In this document: positions 13,956 through 27,429 of the stretch, in pieces
How positions within the stretch are numbered: the stretch's first letter is position 1
How the letters are laid out: each line of letters opens with the position of its first letter
The notes under the pieces: generated by a model
Database searches by the model: none
What the model saw: the letters and a program-made list of their open reading frames with translations, nothing else
Told to the model about the DNA's origin: nothing
DNA from: Nageia nagi
Taxonomy: Eukaryota > Pinophyta
NCBI GenBank assembly: GCA_050084985.1
Contig: JBITNC010000001.1
Location: 372,001-436,000 of the forward strand
Reading direction: 5' to 3'
Length of the DNA: 64,000 bases
Program-made: the position numbers and the translations under genes

Positions 13956-15514
13956 GATCGATATCTAGGTGGATGGATTTATAGATGTCTATTTTATTTT
14001 TTGAGTACATTTGGACTAGTTCATGGACTATATGTATGTTCTTTTTATTTTGATACTCTATTACATGTTATCAAGTGCATATATGCACATGACTAGTTTC
14101 CAAATTAGAACTGATATACATGATTTATATTTTTATCTAGATTGATGGATGTTGATGGATTGATATATACATACATTTATATATCTTGATATTATGTTGA
14201 CAGATTGATTCCTAGTGAACTAGCTCATAAATGTTTATTTTATGGATGAGATTCAAATTTATGTTGTTTTTTATATTTGGATTTAATTAAAGGTAGATAG
14301 ATAATGTACATGTTCATATACTTTGAATTTGTATGTAATTAATATGCTTATTCATTCAAAAACACTTAAACAACCTTAATAAAATACAACCAAGTAATGA
14401 AATACAACCACTCTAAGCTTGGAAACTTTATTATATAAGTATGTGATAAATAATCATTCAAATACTTAATAAATATTTATTTATTTTGGGATAAACTTTA
14501 TTAGATTCTAGAAACCAATGGATTTAATAAGATATTAAAAGACTTATCTATCTATCTATCTAACATATGCATTAGGCTTCCATAAGTATTTGATGCATAT
14601 ATATTACTTACTATTCTTCTTGTTTGGCATAACGATTCAATGAACCACCTAATTAATCACCCTTAGTATATCATTTAGTTAAAAGAAATTTTTTGAAAAA
14701 AATTACCTTAGTCTACTAAATTACTTTTAGAATAAATCCTTAAGAATTCAATGATAACCTTATAGCTAATCAAAATTAAAAGATCTAATTCATGTGATTC
14801 TATCATGGATTAAGGAACATGAATATGATGATTTTCATATAGTAAAAGGACATATGTAACAAATAAATGTATACAACTTAGGAAATAAATCAACAAACTC
14901 ATCCATAAATAAAAACTAAAATTAGATGATACTCATCTCAACAAGTCAACAAGGTAGACCAAGACCTTAAAAATAACTTACCATTTATTAATTATGACTT
15001 TGTAAGCATATCCATAATCAATAATAAGGTCAATATTGTTGCAAAGAAATAAGTTAGAGATTTAGTAAACCCTATCACCATTGAAGGTACTCAATAAAAA
15101 GCTAATAACCTTTGGTATTCCTAAAGTGATAAACATCAAATCCTTTGCTATCTTCTACCAACTCAAGAACCATATGGAAAAATATCACTTTTAGAATTTT
15201 AAGTAAATCAAAATACCATTAAGAAGTCTACATAATATAACTTAAATAATAATTATCCATATTACAATTCCTTTATCTTTGTTAACATATACAATCATTA
15301 TATATTTAAGCCTTCATGCTAAGAACAAAAATCAAAAGAGTGTTTATTAACAATATTCTAGTTTAAAATTTTGCATTAAGACCTTTCTTTAAAAGTTTTG
15401 AATAGGTGATGGAAACTATTATAACCCCTGCATAACTACATAATTAGCCTTAATATATGCAAGTCACCTATAGGCCATAGAGATTAGTGTAGTAGTCATA
15501 TTTGCATATAAATT

Positions 15515-15805
15515 GTAACTAGATGTTGGTAATGGGGGAAGTTAATGAGCCTTTTATCAAGGCGAAGATAACTTGAACATGTTTTATCTTATTAGGTAAA
15601 AATGCCTACCATACCATGATATAGTACTACTTTTCTTTTCTAGGATCAATTTAGTTTACTTATAAAGGTACAACTCTTTAGACCTTATATTTCATAGCTA
15701 TATGTTGACAATGGGGGAAGTTAAGGAGCCTTTTACCAAGGCCAAGATAACTTAAACATGTCTTATCTTTTAGGTAAAAAGGCCTACCATACCATGATAT
15801 AAAAA
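15515..15805 (+). repeat. Two imperfect direct repeats of about 105 bp
   Basis: AATGGGGGAAGTTAA..GAGCCTTTTA at about 15530 recurs at about 15711, each followed by AAGATAACTT, TTTATC/CTTATC, TTAGGTAAAAA and GCCTACCATACCATGATATA. The copies differ at roughly one base in ten and are spaced about 180 bp apart. They are non-coding and lie between the two convergent genes of the insert. Confidence 0.7.
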
Positions 15806-16936
15806 AGAGATGCCAATAAAAAATGAAATAAATATTCACACTTTATATTATGCCCACGGAGCTATAAATTTCATATAAAAACAAGCAATTATAACTATGT
15901 CCCATACTCAATAATTCATTCATATATATATACATGATTCAAATATAAATATCATCATATAATATAGCCTTAAATGAAATATCATAATGCAATATATATA
16001 GGTCACAAATTATATATCATATTCATGATCTTCTAGGCACAAATTTTGAAAATGATTTATAGGTGGTATCAAGAGACATCATTCAATGATTCAAAATGGT
16101 GATGTACTTGTGTGAGGCCTCTCCTTATAAATTTCAACAAAAAATGCAAGGGAATGTGAGTAAAATATATATAACATAATTGTATATAATTTATAAAATT
16201 GAAATAATTCTTATTATATAAGATTACCTTTATTTTTCAATCCATTGTACCATCTGCATCCTCTCATTTTTGTAATGCATATATAATAATCTCATGCTAA
16301 TCCGATGGAAGGGTACACAACACTCTATTCAAATTATTCCCTTTATATCTTAATAGTTTGATATTTGTTGCCAATATCAAATGCGAGTAATGTATAATCT
16401 TCTTATCTATTTCATAATCTTTGAGTTAAGGAAAACTAGTTACTTAACCAATAAGATATTTTCATAGCCATGTGCCAACAACCACCATAGGAACTATTGG
16501 ATATAACCATGATTTATCCATCATTACCAAAATTTAGAAAAGATGAAAAATAGTCTAAAGAAATATCTAGAGAGTAGATAATAATCTCACTTGAAAAACA
16601 CACATATATGTATGAAACTGTTGGATAAAGAAATCCATCATAGTCACATTGAGGTTGAGTTACCTTATGTTTTTCTCAACACATCAAGCTAGCAAATAAC
16701 CTATTCCCTTTTCATTCCCTTCAAGTGTAACAATGGCATACACATGTCCTGTAACAAAATTTATATCAATTTAAAGTGTTCAATGGATAAAACTAACATA
16801 ATTCATATATATAAATCATGTATACATTTTCAAGAATATAAATAAATTGAATTTAACAAAAATTACCTTATTGTACAAGGTCTAAAATATAATCATAGTT
16901 TTGTGATACAAATAGTTCATCTTAAATTATTATTTC

Positions 16937-18540
16937 TTATTGATCATCATTGGCTTGTGAAGGTGTCAAATATATTTGTTTCCATTCTTCAACCCATTCT
17001 GTATTTTCATATGATTTTGAATCACCTATAATATAATTATTACAAAAACATGCAATCTCCCTTGTCCATATAGTCCAAGTGCTTGATTTTGAACTCCTAA
17101 ATGAATGCCACTTTGCCAATCCATTGATTGTATCATAATCAATATGATTCAAAATATCATCTTCTTCAACTAACCAAAAGTATAGTTGAATTGTAGAATT
17201 ATCACTTGATCCTGTAGATAATGTTATACTACATCATTTCACAATATAATGGGCATATTAAAATTTATTTACATCACCAAATTTTAGTTGCTCTCTAGCA
17301 AGAACTCTTTTAATACATGCACCTTCTATCACATTATCATGTAATACATGCATATGAATAAAATGATTTCTCATGAGGAGGTGGAAAAAGCAAACTTGAT
17401 ATAAACTCCTTTATGGATTCAGGTGGTATATGAATACCACATTCTTACCTCACATAATTAGTATGTAACTTCCCATGTATGTTTTGAAAAACATCATAAT
17501 AATATTGAAATTTCATATGAGTTTTGCAACAACATGTTACTCTTTTTTTATTAATTCTAACTTACCAAGGTTTGCATTTCTCAAATGATCTTTGACTTAT
17601 TTCAATATTAAATGGTTGTAACACTCCCTCTTCTACAAATTGTTGATATAATTCAATTTGAATCATATATAGTAGGTGTTTTGGATGAAATTCATGATCT
17701 TTTAACCTAGTTTTTAATTTAAAAACATCTCTAGAATGTGGTGATACCCTTTTTCTATCATGCCAAAAAGTTTCATGTATAGCCTTGATCTCACTAGTTA
17801 ATTTCATGTTAGACCTTGGGATTCTACCCTTATAACTCCAACATTGTTTGATTTGATCACTTTCAATACTTTGTCTTCTCTTTATATCCCTTTGTATAGT
17901 TTTACAAATCACATTAAATAATTCACTAATATTTATTTTATTTGAGGTTATTTAGCTTACTAAAGAAGTTTTTATGACTCATCATGCCACATTCTTATAT
18001 TTAGATCTACTCTTTTTCCAATAGAACTAATGGCACTAGCAATAGTAGACATAAATTTTTTAAGGGGTTCATATTACTTGTTTGACATTAATTCCTAATG
18101 TTTTCATTACCTTTCTCAATTTTTTCTTTCTCATTAATTACAATATGATTTATTGAACTCCTAAATCTTTATCTTTGAAATATTTATCATGTATATTACT
18201 TGCAATTGTTCTTATATATATCTGAGATAAAAGCTTATATTTAGAAAACTTATGTAATATATTGCCTTCAATTTTCAAAAAAATATTATCATTATCTTTC
18301 AAAGGTGGATTTGAAGACATACCTAATGGATTTATTTTGAGAGGTGGACTGGTAGACATACCTAGTGGATTTGTATCAATAGGTGGATCTGAAGCAACTA
18401 TAATCATAGTCTCCTCTTCCACATGTGCATCATCTACATTCATATCCTCAATATTATACTCCTCAATGTTTTCTTGAATATTCTCCTTCACATCATTTGC
18501 TGCAGAACTTGATGCTTTTACATCCCTTAATTACCTCAAA
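16937..18540 (-). pseudogene. Transposon-borne protein with CKPW...VTCCCKTH motif
   Basis: On the minus strand the product starts near 18491 with an acidic segment carrying a short repeat (NPLGMS twice, flanked by PPLK). It continues at 17912-17562 through a block with HSRDVFKLK, HPKHLLYMIQIELYQQF and ISQRSFEKCKPW. After one stop it goes on through VTCCCKTH near 17515 into the sequence at 17152-16937. The order of a variable leader, H-P-K/H-x-L, Q-R-[AS]-F-E-[KR]-C-K-P and a CCC-[KR]-x-H motif recalls a family of uncharacterised proteins, probably transposon-related, that I know from mosses, ferns and other non-flowering plants. I cannot name its domain or reaction. The tight CCC-x2-H suggests metal binding. 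Several stops and shifts show it is dead. Confidence 0.5.
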
Positions 18541-18815
18541 CATGCTCTTCTATATCTTTTTCACTTTGCATCCCTCTCTCTATATGCTTGTTCTTATTTA
18601 GGTATAAAGTTCCTCAAATATTTCCTTAATTAATTTTTTTTTAATCCCATGACATACTTTCAATATTAAACTTGCTTCAAAATTATTTTAATCGTAAAAA
18701 ATAAATGAAAAATCATAAAAAGAATAGAAAATTATAGAATTAGGTCACACAAGTCTGTACAAGATTGATGGAATTAATAAAAAATATAAAATCCTTTTAT
18801 ATAAATATTTTATTA

Positions 18816-18905
18816 TATAGGGGTTGGGATTCTAAGGGTTAGCATCCCATTGGTTGGGATCCCGATTCCTAGGATCTCAACCACTGGGATCCCAATCTTT
18901 AAGTT
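18816..18905. repeat. Cluster of GGGATC words, right side of insert
   Basis: GGTTGGGATTC, GGTTGGGATCCC, CCTAGGATCTC and CTGGGATCCC occur within 90 bp, matching the words of the cluster at 9318-9490. It lies about 0.9 kb inside the right junction of the insert, while the left cluster is 30 bp from the junction. Either the right end is longer than the left or the true right end is nearer to 18900 than I place it. Confidence 0.5.
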
Positions 18906-19783
18906 CAAATTTTCATCTACCTTTTTCCCTTGCTTCTAGGCTCTAAAATAGCTTTGGTAACCCACCCCTTTGGTTTGGACTTGCAACTTCAAGGTCCTAA
19001 CAATGGAAATGGAATTTTTTGACTTTAAGAATGTATTTGATGAGGGTTTTTAAAGAATTTTTTACAAAATTTTGAAGGATTGCAAATGAGAGAGTGTAGA
19101 TTTCAAATATGCTCTTTGTTTTACATTAAAATTAGATTTACTATTTTCAATATAATTTGCAATGAAAGAGGGTCCATAAAATTAGAAAATTAGGGTTTTG
19201 TAATTGTTTAATATCTTTTTATTTTCTAATAATTATGAAAAAAAATAGATGTCCACATTTTGCATACAATTCTCTACAACTTAAAAAACACTAAGTGATA
19301 GGTTTAGGTCAAATTATGCTTAAAGGCACAATTACTTTTTGAAATGAAAATTGGAGCCAATAAAAATTAATTAAAAATTATTAACAAAAAATTATAAAAA
19401 ATTATCCTACATAATATTTAGTATGTTAGGTATCAGAATCTAAAAGGATTTAACAAAATATTAAAATTTAGGTCCAATTATGCATGATGAACACAATGGG
19501 GGTATACCTCAAAATGAATTTTTTAAAAGAGTGGATTTTGAACATGTATGTTAGAAATTTATTTCTATTATTTGAGTATTGTAATAAATTACATATTTGA
19601 AAAATAGATTTTGAGTACTACATTTTTGTCCAAGTGACCTTTTCCATGATCCAAAATCTAGGTGGTTCAAATTTTGAGATCAATTGTGATGAAACATGAA
19701 AATTAAGAAAAATAGTTCCACTTTTTGGCCAAAAGTGGGATTCAAATTCATGCACTTTAACACATAATAACTAGTAAGTGGAA

Positions 19784-22610
19784 TAAGTGACCTTAAATAA
19801 TCCATGATAGCTACAAATTGATGGGAAGACCTAGGGGTTGACTCGATTTTATAGGCTTTGAAATACTTGAGACGTTTTATGATCTCCTCTCTATAAAACT
19901 TAATAAGTTCATTATGACATTGATTAACTTCAAGTATTTGATTACAAATAAGAGAGAATCACCATAAATCATGAGTGTCTCTATCTTGAGTTTGATGGAA
20001 TTTTGAATATTTAGGATTAATTCTTCATACTCTGCATTGTTATTGGTGCAAGGAAAATCCAACTTAAAGGATTAAGGGATAGAGATGCCTTGAGGCATAA
20101 AGAAGAAAAATCCCACACTTCCCCCTTGCTCACACTTGGATCCATTGCAATACATAAGCATTTCAAAGTCCTTATGAGTATCAACAAACTCTTGATATTC
20201 ATCAACATTAAAGATATCATTGTTAGGGAGATTGATATCTAGAGGAGAATTATTGGGAAAGGTCATTTGAAGTAACTAATATGTAATAACCTTACCCTTA
20301 ATGGATTTTTTAATAATAAAATCAAGATCAAATTATAACAAAAATATGATCCACTTAGACATGTGAGAATTATGATAAATCTTGGTCATCATATGTTGGA
20401 GGGGATTAGCATGAGAAATTAAATAAGTCATATGGTTAAGCATATAATGATGTAATTTATTTCCTATGAAGATAATGGAAAGGAAAAGATTCTCTATATA
20501 GGTATACTTGACCTAATAATATACAAGGATATTAATAAGGTAATATATGGCTTTCTCCTTGCCTTTATCATTCTATTCAACAAGCATAACACCTAAATTA
20601 AAATTGATCATTGAAAGATAAAGATAGAAATGGAGATAATCCCTAGGAGGGATCAATATAGGAGGAATGGTGAGAAAGAACTTAATACCATCAAAATCTT
20701 ATTGATACTTCTCATTCCACTAGAAGATAATTCCCTTCTTCAAGAGCTCATTGAAAGGATGACACTTATTTGAAAGTTGAGCTATAAAGTGATGAATGGC
20801 TTGGATCTTACCTTGAAGACTTCTCAAGGTTTTGATATTTTGAGGAGGATGAATGTTGATGATATCCTTAACCTTTTTAGGTTTAATATTAATGCCTTTC
20901 TTAGACACAATCAAACTTAAAATCTTACTTAATGTGACACTAAAGACACACCTTAGGGTTCAACCTAACATTATGCTTGAAAAGATAATGAAATACCTTA
21001 CAAAGAACATCCCAATGTACCTCATGTGTCTTGGACTTGGCTAAATGATCATCAACATTATCTTCCACAATATCATGCATCATATCATGGAAGATATAAT
21101 TCATGGCTCTTTGATAAGTGGCTTCAATTTTCTTAATACTGAAAGGCATGATCCTATATCAATAGGTTCCCTAAAGAATGGTGAAGGTTATCTTATGTTG
21201 ATCTTTGATACTAGCCCAAATTTGATTATGGTTAGAAAAATCATCCATAATGGATAGCATCTCATAACTTCTTGTATTATCTAATAATATATCAATATAG
21301 GGTAGAGGAAAATCATCCTTAGGGAATGACTTGTTAAGATCACACAAATTTATACAAATATGAATACAACCATTAGACCAAATGATAGGAATCATATTTG
21401 AAACCCACTGAGGGTAATCAATAGGTTTGATGAAGTGAGCCTTCAAAATATTTTGAAGCTCATCCTTGTTCAAAAGAGATTGGGATGGATTACCTTTCTT
21501 AGGCTTTTTCTTAATTTGTTTGGCATTAGGATAAGTTATGATGTTATTCACCACAAGTTTGGGATCTAACCCTGACATATTATCATAATTGAAAGTAAAG
21601 AGCTTATGAAACATGACTAAGATGGATCTAACTAAGTCATGCTCAAATGCATTCAAAATATTACCAACATAAATGATCTTAGGATTTTCAAGGTCACATC
21701 TAATGTTGATCTTGAATAGGCCCCCAACATGCATGTGGCACCCCTCTTCAAGTTGCTTAACGATGGGAAGATATGAGTAATCATCTTTAGTAAGATCAAA
21801 AATAGATGATACAAAATTTGATAAAGATGCCTCGTTAAGGGAAAAGTGAGAGGGAAGACAAATATTTCAGGGTGAAAAGAACCCTAATGGTGGTAAGGAT
21901 AAACTTGTAAATTCAATACCAATATGAATTAAAGATTCATCATTAAGGGGATGATAAAAAAATCACAGTCATGGATAAAAAACATGTTGATAAAAACAAC
22001 CATGCTTTAATATAAAGGATCATAAAAGAAATCCAAAGGAATAGAACAATCTAATAAAACATGATTAGAAGGAATAAAATATAGACCAATATTATCAACA
22101 TCAAAAAACTTATCATGAATTTCAAGTTTGGAAAACTCCTCTTCAAGCATAAAAAATTTGGGATCCTTAAAATCAAGGCCCCATTTATCATGACTAGCTT
22201 GAAACATAGTTTGGAAGACATGGAACATACCTTGCTTATAATTTTGTAATATATAACTTTTTCATTTATAATATTGAAAATATCATCACACAAATTTAGG
22301 ATAATACAAGTAATCAATCTTAGAAAAAAAAATTCTTTCAAAGGATGGTCAAAAGGGACATCAGGCAAAGATTCAACACCAACATAAATGTAAAAAGATT
22401 ACTTGGTACCTCAAGGAATCATAGATCCAATGGCGATGGAGGCATCTTGAGATTGGCCAAAATCCTTGATTGATTAGATATTACATGATACATCCTTAAT
22501 CCTATATTTTTATAGATCAAGGTTGCTATATTACACCCACATAGGGTAAGGATTATGTGAACTCCTCCAACCCTAACACTAGAAACACTCAAGCCATTCA
22601 TGAGCACTCC
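19784..22610 (-). pseudogene. Tat2 pol, amino half: protease-RT linker, reverse transcriptase, RNase H
   Basis: Minus strand, Tat/Ogre type. The linker at about 22560-22370 aligns, after a frame change, with the Tat1 segment ending FIYVGI; here it reads FYIYVGVESLPDV. Reverse transcriptase follows (21734-20700) with IKPIDYPQWVSN, DLNKSFPKDDFPLP and SIMDDFSNHNQI. The catalytic YVDD has become NVDD in EDNVDDHLAKSK (near 21058). The connection region has LNPK and FIAQLSNKCHPF. The archaeal-type RNase H (about 20170-19800) reads YCNGSKCEQGGSVGF, then CTNNNAEYEELIL and GDSLLFV, and runs to the SLIPL point where the 10.5-kb insert begins. The frame is broken by stops and indels. Gag and protease are not seen next to it because Tat3 interrupts it on this side. 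Confidence 0.8.
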
Positions 22611-22619
22611 AAAGATTTA

Positions 22620-23681
22620 AGTTGTTCAATTCTAACTTTCCTATGTTGTGATATGATAAATATGATAAAAATAAGGTTTATAAATGATCCTTTGTCTTCA
22701 ATGATGCCAATATGTGCTCATATATGAAAGGAAATTACAAAGATCAAAGGGGAGCTCAAATCACAAGTCCTTTAGACCTTGTGATTGTCCAAAATGAGGT
22801 AGAACCCCAAATTTACAAGGTTGTATATCCCCTTAGTCCATATTCAAATGGATTCTCACAAAGATATCAATTAATATAATGCAAATTTTTTCTAGACTCA
22901 TAAAGATCAATGCTAAATGCTTAGAAAAAGATAATTGAAAAGTGTGAATGATAAATCTATACTAAATTGATAAATTTTATTCAAGAATTGATAAAATATA
23001 AATGCATGTTCAAAGGTCCAATTAAATAACAATGTATGATAATGTAGATAATAAATTCAAAGCTAACAATAATAGATATAAGCTAAGAATACAAGTAAAT
23101 CAATAAATATGTGATAACTCTAGGGTTTGGACTTTAAAGGTCAAACCCTAGCCTAAACCCTAGCATGTAGTTAGCCTAATAAGTGCCTATATGTAACACA
23201 AATGCAAGTATAAATTTAGATAAAAGGATATAATCTTTAATAAACAATGTATTGATATTCAAATCTAAAAATAACAATGAAATACACCATTAATATCTTA
23301 AGCTAAACCTCAAATAGTCAAAGAGTACCTTAATCCATTTATGATGGAGAAGTGTGCTCAAGGATTGAAGAGTTTGTATGTGTCAGAGTGTGAAAATTGA
23401 AGAAGCTTGAAATGTATGCCTTATATATTTTATAATGCTAAATCATAATCATTCAGGATACTATGATGTTTGTAGGATTATCTGGGTGACTGACAAGTCA
23501 TTTGGATGAATGGTAACAAAGGTGTTAGCAAAAATAAAAGGTCAAGACTAAGTCAATTAGTTTGGTCGAAGAACCTACAAAACACATGTTAGTCCAACAT
23601 GATAATATAACACATGATATATATCAAACTATCAATGTAACCCTATCAAATGAGGTAATATGCATTTTTATGGTGCTTATA
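22620..23681 (-). repeat. 3' LTR of Tat3 (left end approximate)
   Basis: Reading leftwards on the minus strand, a polypurine tract at 23694-23683 is followed by TATAAGCACCATAAAAATG. This matches the Tat1 LTR start TGTAGACACCTAAAAATG, with TG mutated to TA. About 250 bp in lies TATAAAATATATAAGGCAT (23437-23418), comparable to TATATAAGGCATCAG in the Tat1 LTR. The length to the resumption of Tat2 coding sequence, about 1.06 kb, is close to the 1025-bp Tat1 LTR. The partner LTR would lie beyond the right edge, so the terminus near 22620 is inferred. The position implies that Tat3 inserted into the protease-RT linker of Tat2. Confidence 0.55.
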
Positions 23682-23682
23682 A

Positions 23683-23694
23683 TTTCCCCTTTTT
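23683..23694 (-). promoter_or_regulatory. Polypurine tract of Tat3
   Basis: The minus strand reads AAAAAGGGGAAA one base before the LTR start TATAAGCACC. Tat1 has AAAAAAGGGGCAAAA before TGTAGACACC. This is the expected primer site for plus-strand DNA synthesis. Confidence 0.6.
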
Positions 23695-25929
23695 ATGTTG
23701 AGCTCTAAACCTATGAGAAGCTTAGTACAAAAAATGTGAAATGATAACTGATAATTGATAGTAATAAATAATAAATGATAGTAAATTGATTAGGATAAGA
23801 GCTGGTTTTAGCACATGAAAAGTTGTATAAGATCATCCTAATCACTCAACCCTAATGTAGTTTTGGTGCATGATAGGCCATATAAGATAAAATCAAGCAT
23901 CATGAGGATCCAACAAAATTTGGTTTTGACATATAATAGGATGCATAAGATAGAATTGGATCTTATAACAATGGAAATGTGACAAAAATATGATAAGTAG
24001 ATCAATTAGTCACTTAAATGATAAAGAAAACACTTAATATAATCTAATATAATCTAAGTACTACAAGGAAAATGATCTCTTCTTTGCCCCAATAGTTGAA
24101 GGAAATGATATCTACTTTATCCTAGTAATTGAAGGCTATATAACTCTTTTTTATCCTTTTAGTCAAAGGGTGATTATAGGCACACAAACCTACCAAGTGT
24201 AGGATCATAGCATGCAAGCATATGATGCTTGCATAAGAATAACTAAGCAAACCATGATGACATTTGAGTATGTTGATCACCAATCAATCATGTGAGCTAA
24301 TAATGTTGAACATGGTTATGTCAGAATGTGTTTATTACCAATCCACCATGAAAAACTATAATGAAATTTCCAAACATGATGATGTAAGAATATGATGATT
24401 GCCAATCCATCATGTCAATCTATTAGAATATGTTTATTGCCCATCCATATTAGCAAACTGATAATCATCCATTGAACATTCATGATGCAAGAAGAGTTGA
24501 CCATGGATCCAACATGCCCTTGATGAAGTTCATGATGTACCTACTAGAAAGTGAAAATTTTATTAGTTTGAAATTGTATGTGAAGCTATCCCCCTCAAAT
24601 GGGAGGGTGTGATGGATGACAAGATAAGACATCTATCTATTTGATTGAATGGAGTAGGAAATAATTTTCATGTTTGAAGGTTTACATAGTATGACATGGA
24701 CTAATCCAATCATTCTAATGACTAGGTTAACCAAGTCATTTGGGTGATCAAGGATCATTAGGATGATCTAATTAGGGAAAAAGAAAAAATAAAAAGTAAA
24801 AATTTACTTCTACTATGCATTTTTACTTGATGCACTTTTGACTATTTGAACTTATGTTCATTATTGTTACCATGTTGTCTGAATGATCAAAATAAATTGG
24901 ATTAGGTAATTTTATCAAAGGGAAAAAGATAAAAAGCAAAACTACCAATGTAGATATAGAAGGATAATCAATATGGCCAATGGAGTACTAGGAGAAGGAT
25001 CACTTTATGGGGATGAGTTACCAACCAAAAAGGTTGGTTACCAAACCTCATTATTTACTTTGATGTTATGAAAAGCTTTTGAGGTGTTATTGCCATATTT
25101 TAATGCTTAATAGGTTGACCCATGAGTTTAAAATGGTAATATGAAATAAACCATAGTTTAAACCTATATTCATATCATTGGACATGTAGTACATTATTTC
25201 AAGGGGTTGACTATTTAGGCAAAACCATAGGTATTACTTTGCCTATAGGTAGTCGATCATTTGGTTACATGATTAGGGTTTAAACTATTAGGTTAACTAG
25301 TGTATGATTAGGGCAATAATGTGTGATGTTGGAATAATAAAGGATTGATCAAAATTAAACATAATACATGAACATATTTGAGAATAACATTTTGTAAAAA
25401 CTACAATGCCCATATACAAGGGCACACAATAACCACAACATTGAATACCAAACCAAAATAGATTTATTCTTGTGTGATTTTATGTAATGAAATAATAGTT
25501 ATATAATATTAATTTTGGGATTTTTATGCATTATATTAGATTATTTTTTTCAATATATTAACTTTGAAAATCATCCAAATCTTGGATGATTTGATTTAGG
25601 ATCATTTGGGTGAAGTATGACTAAAATGTTATCCAGATGACTAGACTAGCCATCTCAAACAACTAGACAAGTCATCTTGTACATGGATGATTATGTCAAA
25701 TCAATCACCCATAATGAGGATGATTTTGAGTGAAATGAAAAAAATTGAAAAATATAAAATGTAAAATGTAAGCTTAGATAAAAATTCAACAAGCATCCTA
25801 GGGGACACATAGGATTGACATAGACATAGAGACCACTGACTTTAGGATAGATAATGCAAACTAACTAATAAACATTAACATTTCAAAATTTTTACTAGAT
25901 GAAACTCAAACACAAGTTTTGGCCACTAT
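23695..25929. other. Non-coding stretch between Tat3 polypurine tract and its PMD gene
   Basis: No coding frame. Related words (GTCATTTGGATGA, GTCATTTGGGTGA, CATCTTGTACATGGATGA) recur at about 23490 (inside the LTR), 24720-24780 and 25590-25710. Such an element-specific repeated word, both in the LTR and next to the start of the PMD gene, parallels the CCAGCGAC-type words of Tat1. A second set (CCATCATG with AATATGTTTATTGCC variants) recurs at 24260-24470. Confidence 0.4.
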
Positions 25930-26472
25930 GGATAGAGGTGTGAGTAATGTTGAAACCAATAGACTAGGTTTTGTTAGAGGTAGTGGGACTTACAAGTGCT
26001 GATAGGATACTCCTTATCAGGGGAGATACATCTTACATGATCATGATGAGAGAAAATTTTGATCTAGATAGATACACATTTTTAATCCCTATTGGGGAGA
26101 TGATTATGATAATAGAGGATTTTAATCAAATTTTTATACTATCATTTGATGGAAAGTAGGTGATAGTGGCCACAAATAGGTTGGTATTGAGACCATACAT
26201 TAAGAAGGGATACTAGACTTGGGACATCTAAGTTGAAGGGGTGCTAATCATGCACTTGTATCATGAGGGTCATGTCAAGTAGAAGGAGATGATGGTAATG
26301 CTTCTTATTTTATTCTTTAGTTTTCCAAATTCTTTAGGACCCAAGATCCCCTTGAAACATGTTTGGGGTTGTGACGAGCATGGTATAGGATAGTATAATA
26401 TTTTTTCATGGGGCTAGTGTTGTTAGTTTATACATATGGGGAGCTAGCTATAGCAATTAGAGATAGATGATA
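25930..26472 (+). pseudogene. PMD protein of Tat3, amino part (split by Copia1)
   Basis: The clearest segment is at about 26040-26155: RENFDLDRYTFLIPIGEMIM followed by IEDFNQIFILSFDG. It shows the PMD pattern of an R-x-W-like position, T-F-x-x-P, G-E-M and E-D-F. The frame breaks soon after and is cut at 26472 by Copia1, with TGATA as the target site; the rest of the gene resumes at 59319. The PMD is on the plus strand while Tat3 (polypurine tract and LTR) reads on the minus strand, so it is antisense to its carrier, as in Tat1 and Tat2. Confidence 0.55.
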
Positions 26473-26963
26473 TGAAGGAACTAACACTAACAAGATAATT
26501 CTTTAACAACCAAGATCTCTTGAAAAAACTCACAATTCACATCTAACAAACTCACAAATAAGACAATCTCACAAAGTAACTCAAGATGTAAAGTGGTTCT
26601 TTCAAGTAGGAGTACATCCACTAAATATATCTTTACATCAATCACAAATACAACTCTCTTAAAATCCTCCTAATATCAACTCCTACACTTATATCTTATA
26701 GCATAACTTTACTCTACAATTTTGGTGTATGATCACAAAGAGACAGCCTTCTATTTATAGGCCAAAATCCCTCTTTGGATCACTCTTTTATCTAATGTAC
26801 ATAATCATGACATGCACATCCTTTTACCCAAGGGGCATGGTCATGACATGGAGTGTAGGACAAGTTATATTATCATATTCACTTAAATATTAAGGTATCA
26901 AATGTGAATTTACATAAAATATTTAATAAAAATCTTTACAATAATGCATTATACATTCCAACA
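26473..26963 (-). repeat. 3' LTR of Copia1 (491 bp)
   Basis: Plus-strand ends are TGAAGGAACTAAC and ATTCCAACA, giving TG...CA on the minus strand. It aligns along its length with 58810-59318, with an 18-bp length difference near 26890 / 59225. The run of about 30 bases after TGAAGGAAC is nearly identical between the two copies. Confidence 0.95.
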
Positions 26964-26974
26964 CTCCCCCTTAA
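26964..26974 (-). promoter_or_regulatory. Polypurine tract of Copia1
   Basis: The minus strand reads TTAAGGGGGAG directly before the LTR start TGTTGGAATG. Similar runs (TTAAGGGGGAG near 28163 and AAAGGGGAG near 27902) occur in the duplicated segment upstream and may be older copies of the site. Confidence 0.85.
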
Positions 26975-27429
26975 TGCAATATTGGGATAGAGTGAGTAAG
27001 AGAGAAGAATAAGAAGATAAAGTAAGAGAGTTCTCCTCCAAATAGATACAATGAAGATGAGAACTTTTTACATATTTATGAAGTAAAAAAGATCTAGTTT
27101 GAGACTCACTAATTTGCCAAATACAATCATTAATCATAATTGATTTCAATGTACATTAAGTATTCATCCAATTAGAAGTCATTAAGAATCTCCAAGAGCC
27201 TACATACTTGAGTTAAGTAACTTACAATCTCAAAGGGACCTGCTAGTCATAAGTAGCTCAAATAACAAGATTAGTTAGATGAATCATATTCATATCAACA
27301 AGAATAGATGAATCACACAAATGCCATCATAAATTAATCAATGATGCACTATAAGTCATCATGAAGATGCCATGCCAAAAAAATTATAATCACCTACTAT
27401 ATATAAAACATGTGTTGATTATCATTACA

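Larger units (their letters stand above)
9290..19774. mobile_element. 10.5-kb DNA-transposon-like insert in Tat2 pol
   Basis: The Tat2 pol stops at a SLIPL-like codon run near 19784 and resumes at the same point near 9280. The sequence between is unrelated to LTR elements and has no LTR pair. The flanks read TTAGAGGAA (9281-9289) and TAAGTGGAA (19775-19783), 7 of 9 identical, which could be a decayed 9-bp target duplication. The ends show only weak inverted similarity (CTTAATGTAAC and CTAGTTATTATG), so superfamily and exact ends are uncertain. It carries a spliced-looking plus-strand gene (12182-13955), a minus-strand gene with a Cys-rich motif (16937-18540), and clusters of GGGATC words towards both ends. 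The two convergent genes are what one expects of a large Mutator- or CACTA-type element. Confidence 0.5.

Noticed and set aside
22620-23681. Tat2 5' LTR instead of Tat3 3' LTR
   Set aside because: No primer-binding-site-like sequence lies between it and Tat2 coding sequence, whereas a polypurine tract lies on its other side, which fits a 3' LTR of a separate element.
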